Source of the DNA: Agapanthus africanus
Lineage: Eukaryota; Streptophyta; Magnoliopsida; Asparagales; Amaryllidaceae
NCBI GenBank assembly: GCA_030015575.1
Contig: JASDDO010000018.1
Location: 225,789,138-225,853,137, forward strand
Direction of reading: 5' to 3'
DNA length: 64,000 nt
In this document: positions 56,723 to 64,000 of the stretch, piece by piece
Layout of the letters: each line of letters begins with the position of its first letter
Numbering within the stretch: the stretch's first letter is position 1
Made by a program: the position numbers and the translations under genes
The notes under the pieces: model-generated
What the model was told of the DNA's origin: nothing
The model's input: only the letters and a program-made list of their open reading frames with translations
Database searches by the model: none

Positions 56723-57506
56723 ACAGAGCGGGGGCTGGGCTAGCGCGGCTGTAAAACATAAGCAACGCCTAAATAGTTATTATATATAACAGCAATGATA
56801 GCCAATCCAGATCACAGATGAACACTTTGGATATACTAGGAACCCGCGATTCGTTCGAGCCTGCAACGAAAAACGGATTACACGGTTGCGATGAATAGCC
56901 AAAACCCCACCCAAGACCCCTACGGGTGCGGCAAACTACCCGCCAAGTATCCGAAGCGAAGCAACCTCCCTCAATGCCATGAGTAGGCCACTCGGCACTT
57001 CGAGATACCCGGTAGTTTGTGCACCCCCTCCATGGGTCTATCCTAGGAGCAAAAACAGTAAAAAGAATTATACAATGACGGCTACAACCCCGGCCCGGTT
57101 GTGCGGCCAAACAAATAATATTACATCAATTTACAAATTTATTACATGAATGAAAGAAAAGAAACTCCAATCTCACATCCACCCCGGCTATTCATCCGCG
57201 ACAATCCAACGAGTTCATATACACAAACCATCAGCAACAATCACAGATCACAGATATGTATAACCCCGACTAATCGTCATATAGCGATTAGCCGACGTTC
57301 AATACATAAGAACATCACAGATATAACCATTATAGTCAAAGTATATTGAAGTTCGGAAAAAAATACGGAATTATAGGCCCCCAAAAACAAATTTCTATTC
57401 TGGAAAATCTGGGCACATATAATATATCTGAAAAATCCTAAAACCATGTCAGAAACAAACTGCACTAAAAACGATGCAGTGACTCACCAAGTTGGCCGCG
57501 GTTCCA

Positions 57507-57528
57507 CGGCAATAGCTTGCTATTGCCG
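57507..57528. other. Perfect hairpin about 210 nt after the COP-3 primer site
   Basis: CGGCAATAGC-TT-GCTATTGCCG is a perfect 10-bp stem with a 2-base loop, flanked by CCGCGG sequences. Confidence 0.65.
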
Positions 57529-57738
57529 CGGAAACGCGGCGCCTTGGTCGATTCGCTGTTTCGTGTTTGGTGACTTTTTCTTAAAAACCCTGAGATGAAT
57601 TTTGGAGTATAACAAATTTTGTTTTGACCAGAAAATATTTTAACAGAAACTCAGGTTTTTGTAACATGGTTTTTTTTTCGATTTTTCCGTTTCGAACTTC
57701 GATACACTTTACTACCAAGCTAGTCTATGTTTAGTTTG

Positions 57739-57750
57739 GCTCTGATACCA
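57739..57750 (-). other. Primer-binding site of COP-3 (initiator tRNA-Met)
   Basis: The minus strand reads TGGTATCAGAGC, one base from the 5' LTR. Confidence 0.92.
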
Positions 57751-57751
57751 C

Positions 57752-58975
57752 TGTTAGGTCCACGTTACCTCTCCCGGTACTTTCGGGGTTGCGGAAACGG
57801 TAAATCAAAATTTTTCTAAACTTTGTAACATGGACCGTAAAAGCCGGATCTTAGCTAAACAATATACTAGCATCCTAACATGAGATGTATCTACTCGGTT
57901 AGGGGTTATACCTCAACTTGAACTCCTTCTCTTCTTGTTGTTGTTCTTCTTTGATGTTCTCCTCTTCTTGTTGTTCTTCTCATTGCTTGCTCAATGGTTG
58001 ATCCGGACTTCGGTCACCTCCGCGGCCTCCTTGAGTCGAAGACGATCCACCCGAGAGATGTACACCGAGCTCCACCTCAAGCCGAGGTAACTAGGGCAAG
58101 GAGATTGCTAATCTAGAAGCCTTAGGTTGTGTAGAGAATATGTATGGATGTGTTTGTCAAGTAGAATCCTTTTTCTCTCAACACATGAGATCAAAGGAGA
58201 AATCAAGAGGAGGAAGAAGAAGGAGATTTTCTAGCAACCATGGAGCTTCTCATTTTCAAGAGAGAGAATGAGAATAAGCAAATGAAAAGCTTAACCAAGA
58301 GAAAAGCTAACCATGGTTGCAATAATGCACAAAACATTATGATTACTAATCACATCAAGATAAAGGTGATGGCTACAAATGACATGACCATTATCATAAC
58401 AAAAGAAAAAGAAAACCAAAGAATACTTTAGATCTTCTAAGAAGATCCAAGTCAACTTTGGTCAAATGGTCAACAAAGTCAAGATGGTCAAATGGTCAAT
58501 GTAATTAGCCATAACAAAATTATCAATGAAAGGATTAGTAAATAATGTCCCCGGCTCATAATGGTTTTGACCAAACGAACTGTCGAAACCCTAATGAGTC
58601 CGCCTCAAAATGGTTTTGACCGAATCAACTGTCAAAACCCTAATGAGCCTGCCACATAGCGGTTTTGGCCGAACCAACTGTCAAAACCCTAATGAGGCAC
58701 CTCCTCCTTCATCGCTCCGGAAAACTGTGCATACACACCTGCATCCGTATTCCGTAGAATGCGGATACTCAGAAGACAAAAAAAATCCATCCGTGCAATA
58801 CTAGTATCTGGCTTAAACCAAAACCCACTAGTACTGCCTGCCCGAACATCATACGCACACAAGTGTACGTAAGTGATCGCAGCCCTGCCGTAAAAACCAT
58901 ACGGCCTTTACACGTTTCGCTCAGTGCAGGGAAACTCTCTGTGTGGGACTCTAAAGACTCGACACTACGCTGCTA
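57752..58975 (-). mobile_element. COP-3 5' LTR, truncated
   Basis: 1224 of about 2234 bp remain, matching 49930-51152 with about a dozen differences. It breaks at CACTACGCTG and is followed by COP-2 leader sequence, so the outer end and right target duplication are lost. Confidence 0.88.
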
Positions 58976-60429
58976 GTTTCGCTAAAGAGGTCACTCCCGG
59001 TGAAGAGATCTCGGCTCTTTCCTTATCGAATAAGGTGCTGGATGTTCTACAAGGAACACCACTATGCAAAGTAAGAACTAGTGCTACTAGTTTTTAAACA
59101 AGTTTCTACAACATCTTTTGGTTTCTTTTTAGTTTCATTAATCTCATTAATGAAGTCCCATTTTATTATGCTTCACAAGCATTACATTTGAAACGAAATC
59201 TGCAATATAACATATATCTCATATATAATATAATCATTCGTCTCAGGCAGTAATATGATCTCATCACAGAACATTGCAGCAGAAAAACACATATGAAATA
59301 TTGGATATACTAGGACGTCCGTGTTTTAATACGAGCCTGTATAAAATACGGATTCCACGGTCGTGATGAATAGCCAAACCCACATCCCTAGACCCCTACG
59401 AGAGCGACAAGCAACACTGCCAATTCTAGGGTTAGGAGACCCGGTCTCAACTCCTCGAGATATTCTCCCACTGGACCCTAAAACCCGGTTACTTGTGCTC
59501 CCCGCCTTGGGTCTACCTAATGCGGAAAAGTAAATAATATACAATGGTGACATCACCCTCATCTCGGAAGTGCCCCAATAAAAGAATATTACATACAAAT
59601 GAATTTTACATGAATGAAAAAGAAAAACTCCCATCTCACATAAAACCCCCGGATATTCAGAACGCGGCGATCCAATAAAACATATCACAGCAACACATAA
59701 TATCACATATCATCAACGTAAGTAAATATGCGTATCCCAATTGTCGTTGACGTATAGCAACGAAACCGGCGATACACCACATATTACACTTACGGTCGCA
59801 GTAAAGAAAGTGCAAAACTACAACAGTTGGAATCCGCAACCTCCTTAGACATCGCATGCCTAACCAAATGAATTCCTTAGACTTCGCATGCCTAACAATT
59901 ATAAACCCCGCATTTTAGTCTCGATCTCGAAAACACTTTTCAATATCAAGTCGGGCAATTCAACAAGATTCCCGACATCCTGATCAAATGCTCGTCGCAA
60001 AATTTAGTAGACGGCCGCACCCCCGGATGCCGTCGACGAAGTGCACTAAGGCGGAACACCGCTGCCGCGAGCACCCGAACGGATGCTTTTGGCGACGGGG
60101 TTCTCCTACAGTCACTTGGTCGGGGCTATGGGGCGTGGCTATCTATTAAGTTTACCCGGCGAGTATCCGCGTATGCTACGTGATTGCGACGGACTTTTGA
60201 TCGCATCAAAATCCCTTGGCAACCGATCATCTGAGACTAAACTGCTAAATTTATAACATTCAAATTAGTTATCTCATAACTACATGTGGATTCCAAATAT
60301 AGTATCACATTCCAGATAAACAGACAATGTTAAACTTTCCTATCGAATAAACAAACACCCAAGATTTCCCAAAAAGTTCTCAACACTTGAAATTAGTTTA
60401 AAAACATCCATCACTTGCTACAGTACCAA

Positions 60430-60615
60430 TGGTCCAGCCGTAGAAGGGTCAAGCCGACGCCTCACATGTGGCAACGCTGTACTGTCCTAGAAGGTTCAGA
60501 GGCTGTTTAGATGGTCACATAATCGAGTTAAGGTTTGTGTTCTTCTAGAGGGTCCACCGCGATACTTGCACGACTTAGAACGTTCTGAAACTACGGAAAA
60601 ATCCAACACTTGGAA
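60430..60615 (-). promoter_or_regulatory. Leader module M2 in COP-2
   Basis: Aligns with LARD-1 30281-30455 over its whole length with substitutions and small indels. It lies about 0.46-0.65 kb downstream of the COP-2 primer site. COP-1 and COP-3 do not have it. Confidence 0.72.
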
Positions 60616-60844
60616 ATTTTCCGGCAGGGGAAAAAGTGAGTTATTGATATCCGTTCGAACTTTTTAACACGTTCTAAAAATTACCCAGAAAAAATAAACG
60701 AAGTTATACTTTCCGATTGAATCAACGAGTTCCCAATACAATCCAGAAAACTCAACACTTGAGTAGAATTAAAAATTCCCAGAACTATCAAAAAGGACCC
60801 AGGAATATATTCCTGAAGTAGTGGGCCCCAACTCTAATTATTGG

Positions 60845-60889
60845 CCGCGGAACCGCCGCCAAAAGCGTGGTTTGGCCGCGGTTCCGCGG
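60845..60889. other. GC-rich hairpin about 190 nt after the COP-2 primer site
   Basis: CCGCGGAACC (60845-60854) pairs perfectly with GGTTCCGCGG (60880-60889). Position matches the hairpins of COP-1 and COP-3. Confidence 0.6.
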
Positions 60890-61076
60890 TGACGTGAGGG
60901 ATTTGGTGGTCCGTACTTCACAGTAATTCCTATATTTCCCTACATGATTTTCTGAATATTTTTAATACAGAAAAAATCAACATTTTATAAAATTTCCAGA
61001 GAAGGGTTAAAACCGGGGTTTCGGGGTTCGATCGGACTTTAAACTTCGCCTAGCCTTCGCCTAAAGCTCTAGCTTG

Positions 61077-61088
61077 GCTCTGATACCA
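61077..61088 (-). other. Primer-binding site of COP-2 (initiator tRNA-Met)
   Basis: The minus strand reads TGGTATCAGAGC one base from the LTR beginning at 61090. Confidence 0.92.
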
Positions 61089-61089
61089 C

Positions 61090-63283
61090 TGTAGGGTTAC
61101 TAGGAACTCTCACAAGGGTCTATAAGGCATCAACCATGCCCGATTTAAAATTTAGACGTGCCGAACAACCCTAACCAAGATCTTTAAACTAGAGATTAGG
61201 TGAAACAAAGCATGTTAAACACTATAACATTAAGAGTTTGGGATTAAAACCTTTGTAGTCCAGTCCTTCACTTCTAAAGCTCCGTGTTGAGGTCGCTTCG
61301 CTGCGATCATCGAGTACCCGGACTCTAGAGAGGCTCCACGAAGAGAAAGATGCAAGCTTGCTTCCGATCTTCGATAACAAAGATGATCTACCTTGAAGTT
61401 TCTTTAACACAAACTCTCACTCACTAAATGAAGTGAACACCCTAATCTAAATGGCTAGGATAGATTAGGATGAAGAAGTAGGAATTTAGCTCTTATTTGT
61501 TTTCATTAACTCAACCATTTCATCACTTCATAAAAAGCTAGAAAGCTTTTCATGCAAAGAAAAAGAAGGAAGAAGAACTATTTCTTTTATGATGAATAAT
61601 CAAAGTCATGTGAGGTTAGAAATACAACCATGGGTTAAGTATGATAACTTAACCCATGTAAAGAATGAACCATGGCCAAGGGTTGAGTTGGGTTAACAAA
61701 TATCATACAAAAATATCTTTAAAAAATATCTTTGCAAAAACAAAAGAAAACCTTCTAGAAGCTTCTAGAAAAATTAACCCAAATCAAACCTTAATCATGT
61801 TTAATCTCCACTAATCACGTTTCATTAATAACCCTAACATGTTACAATATTATATATCACATATACAATATTTATTGATACAAAATAAAATAATACAATT
61901 AACATATATCGCATATATATCAATGTATTACCCGAGTGAGAAAAAGAATCTTTTTGTGAGCTTATACTAGTTAATGTAATTTAATATATCAAATATATAA
62001 TTATACATTAAATTATCGAATCAACACTTGATCCGATAATCTGGTTATTTCACAAATAACCGACTAATATAATATGTATCAGTTCATCGAATCAACACTT
62101 GATCCGATGATCCGGCTATATCACATATACCGGGCCGATATCTCATATCGTGAGAATCTAATACGGTATCACATACACGTATTGTTCTCGGTCCTGCACA
62201 TATCATATATGTGCTCCTACTCCGTTTTGCTTGAGCCAAGAAACCTCTGTGTTAGACTCTAAAGAATCGTCAATACACCGGCAGTAGGTGATGATCATAT
62301 CAAACACCCACAAACTGCAAGCAGTCAACTAAACGTAACAGCCACCCAGGTATTGAGCGATCAAAAGATCAACAAGCAAGCCTGTACTTTCTCCTGCGAA
62401 TCCAGTCAATAACACTCCCGTACAGTCCGATCTCTTCGTCTGATATGTCGCATATCTCGCCTAGGGGTGGTAAACGTCAGACCCCAGTAGCTTGATAAGT
62501 CATGTCGATATGAGGTCTATAACAGTTCGAGAAACTACTGATAACACTTACCAGTAAATCTCAGCAAGCTTGGCCAGGGATTTCCAGTTATAGCCAATCG
62601 AACACAGCGCAACATCAACTTCCTAAACCGGGAGAGACGAATCCCCTCCTATCGCTCATTGTCTCCATGTGATTCGGGACTGTACCCAAAAGCCACCGTT
62701 TTGCATGCCCTCTTGGACGTGGTATGATGCAAATCAAAGCACAGTGAGAATCACACAAGACTCTATGACGATCTCGGGTCTACAGACTAACCAGTACCAG
62801 TGTCACCAGAGAACTGCCATCTGACGTGAGGTATAATACCATCTGGGAGTTCTCGGCGAGTCCATCCAGTGTACCCAGTCTCCACTGAGCACCCGTATAC
62901 CTTTTTTGATGTCAAACACCAATGGATATGAAATCATCCATCGCCCATCATATGGTTCAAGAAGCGCATACGCTAGTCTACTCTGGAGTATCGATGCCCT
63001 GTCTCGGTACTCCCACGACTAGGAACATTTGAAGGATATACTTGGCGACTACACTGTCCCCACTGGTATGATCTGCATGATTGTCCTGGTAGTCAAGTAC
63101 TCATCCTAAGGGCTTTATCAACATGTAACATAGAGACAATCAGAGTAAATGTTAAGATAAAGGGTAACCAGATAGCATCCTATCATGTCGAGCAAGAAAG
63201 ACCTCCCTATATATGTCCAAGCATTTACAACAATATAGATCATATGTACAGTAATGGCCTCTAGGGCATACATATAACTAACA
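61090..63283 (-). mobile_element. COP-2 5' LTR
   Basis: 2194 bp from TGTAGGGTTAC to ATAACTAACA. It abuts the surviving end of the LARD-1 5' LTR at 63284. The partner LTR is 44538-46107. Confidence 0.88.
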
Positions 63284-63904
63284 CCTTTCTTGGTCCAATG
63301 TGTTTCCCTTGAGCTTGTGCATCATTTTTGTGAAGTGGGGATTATGTTTTGGAGTTTTTTTGGGTGTGTTTGTGATGCTTGAAGATGGAGGATGAAGAGA
63401 GGGCAGCAACAGCAGCTGAAGAAGGAGAGGGAGAGGAATGAGTGAAGAGTGAAGGGGAATGGCTAAGGCGTTGGTCAAAGATAAACTCTACCTTTCTCTC
63501 TCTCACCCATACCTCAATATAAAACTCTTTTCCTTTTTTCTTTTCTTTTCTTTTTCTCATTCTCTCTAATAATTTATAACCATGGTATAAACATGATGGA
63601 AAGCCATGAAAATAAATAACAAGTGTAAAAATGATACGGTGCATGTTTTGCATAAAACCCGCTTAAAATCCGATTAGCGATTTTTAATCGCGATTAGCAC
63701 TAAATTAGCATACAATTAATCATAAAAACTTAAAAATTGCGTAATTCACATAAAACACGCTCTTTTAGTAATTTCTATAATTTTCCAATTTTTTTTCCAT
63801 TTATCGGCATTTAAGTATACCAAAATATTAAAATATTCATTAAAATTAATATTAAATTATAAAAATTCGCTAAAATAATATTTTATTTTTTCTGAAATGT
63901 TACA
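63284..63904 (-). mobile_element. LARD-1 5' LTR, surviving right end
   Basis: Matches 10245-10856 of the 3' LTR with about 5 percent differences and ends AAATGTTACA, followed by the TCAGA duplication. The missing middle of this LTR was lost with the deletion at 31483. Confidence 0.85.
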
Positions 63905-63909
63905 TCAGA
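63905..63909. repeat. Right target-site duplication of LARD-1 (TCAGA)
   Basis: Exact repeat of 1791-1795. Confidence 0.85.
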
Positions 63910-64000
63910 TCTCTAATCTCTACGGGGAGTAACAACAGCTCGTCAGCATCACGCACGAAGCTCTTGTTCTACTCGTCTTTATTGTTGTCCACTTTGACAT
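63910..64000 (-). mobile_element. Right target flank, older LARD-1-family interior
   Basis: The sequence aligns loosely with the LARD-1 interior at 30000-30090 (shared GGGAGT-AACA, CTCGTC and CTCTT segments), continuing the host copy seen at 1-1795. Confidence 0.6.

Larger units (their letters stand above)
55780..57738 (-). other. COP-3 leader region without gag
   Basis: The region carries three hairpins (55956-55968, 56039-56051, 56128-56140), two GGTCACTCCC-GTGAAGGGATCTCGG units (about 56296 and 56433), the palindrome 56702-56722, a GACCCCTACGGG block (about 56915) and the GC-rich hairpin 57507-57528. No gag-like domain is found. Confidence 0.65.
49930..58975 (-). mobile_element. COP-3: young Ty1/copia element with near-complete pol
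   Basis: Minus strand: 5' LTR (57752-58975, truncated), primer site 57739-57750, leader, pol (52178-55504), polypurine tract, 3' LTR (49930-52163). The LTR overlap of about 1.2 kb shows only about a dozen differences. The far end of the 5' LTR, about 1.0 kb, is missing where it joins COP-2 leader sequence. Protein similarity points to the Tork/TAR part of Ty1/copia. No gag is visible. Confidence 0.87.
58976..61076 (-). other. COP-2 leader, part next to its primer site
   Basis: It starts with a GGTCACTCCCGGTGAAGAGATC unit (about 58989), then a block shared with COP-1 and COP-3 (CTAGACCCCTACG at about 59389), module M2 (60430-60615) and a GC-rich hairpin (60845-60889). The stretch 59850-60420 has no visible relative in COP-1 or COP-3. 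No gag domain is found. Confidence 0.62.
44538..63283 (-). mobile_element. COP-2: older Ty1/copia element, truncated and nested
   Basis: Minus strand: 5' LTR (61090-63283), primer site (61077-61088), interior (58976-61076 and 46108-49929), 3' LTR (44538-46107). The 3' LTR lacks its first 611 bp (in plus-strand reading), lost at the TEK-1 junction. COP-3 sits in the interior. The LTRs differ by several percent and pol is in pieces, so it is older than COP-1 and COP-3. It had inserted in the LARD-1 5' LTR. Confidence 0.82.
1796..63904 (-). mobile_element. LARD-1: large non-autonomous Ty3/gypsy element, heavily nested
   Basis: Read on the minus strand the order is 5' LTR (ends 31311 and 63904), primer site, internal region, polypurine tract, 3' LTR (1796-10856), with TCAGA duplications on both sides. 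After removing nested elements the LTR is about 4.4 kb and the internal region about 3.07 kb. No gag, protease, RT, RNase H or integrase motif is visible in the internal parts. Long LTRs, a short non-coding interior and intact priming signals are the hallmarks of LARD elements such as Sukkula of barley. Its LTR ends and the sequence beside its polypurine tract match TEK-1. Confidence 0.82.

Overview
The window is flowering-plant heterochromatin made almost entirely of nested LTR retrotransposons. I see no host gene, tRNA, rRNA or snRNA gene. Plant origin is inferred from the initiator-tRNA-Met primer sites, a Tekay/Del-like chromovirus, a Tat-like Ty3/gypsy element and Tork/TAR-like Ty1/copia elements. 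The species cannot be named from this sequence. Labels used below (LARD-1, SOLO-1, TAT-1, COP-1, COP-2, COP-3, TEK-1) are mine.

Layout. One element, LARD-1 (minus strand), spans 1796-63904 with 5-bp duplications TCAGA at 1791-1795 and 63905-63909. Its target (1-1795 and 63910-64000) is the internal region of an older copy of the same family. LARD-1 has about 4.4-kb LTRs, about 3.1 kb of internal sequence, a primer site and a polypurine tract, but no recognisable gag or pol, which is the architecture of a large retrotransposon derivative (LARD). Its 3' LTR (1796-10856) holds a 4.6-kb probable solo LTR of a related subfamily (SOLO-1, 5214-9843). Its internal region (10857-11806 and 29194-31310) holds TAT-1 (11807-29188), whose left LTR is split by COP-1 (11932-22085). 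Its 5' LTR survives as two ends (31311-31483 and 63284-63904). Between them lie TEK-1 (31482-44537, plus strand) and COP-2 (44538-63283, minus strand), which itself contains COP-3 (49930-58975).

Coding content. TEK-1 is the only Ty3/gypsy element with a recognisable polyprotein (gag, zinc knuckle, protease, RT, RNase H, integrase, chromodomain-like end), and it is broken by stops and frameshifts. COP-3 has a nearly complete protease-integrase-RT-RNase H frame with one internal stop. COP-1 and COP-2 carry decayed pol. None of the three copia elements has a recognisable gag; in its place is 2-3 kb of leader with shared hairpins. TAT-1 has one odd acidic ORF and no pol.

How the parts relate. 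TEK-1 and LARD-1 share LTR termini, the primer site and the sequence around the polypurine tract, so an enzyme source of the TEK-1 type could have mobilised LARD-1. COP-1 has LTRs with only about two dozen differences in 2.2 kb yet a dead pol, so it was probably copied in trans. By LTR similarity judged by eye, COP-1, COP-3 and TAT-1 are youngest, COP-2 and TEK-1 intermediate, LARD-1 older, and its host copy oldest, which agrees with the nesting order. The most unusual signals are two leader modules shared between Ty3/gypsy and Ty1/copia elements, a triplet of short hairpins repeated in all three copia leaders, and LTR hairpins with compensatory changes, one of which overlaps a splice-donor-like site.
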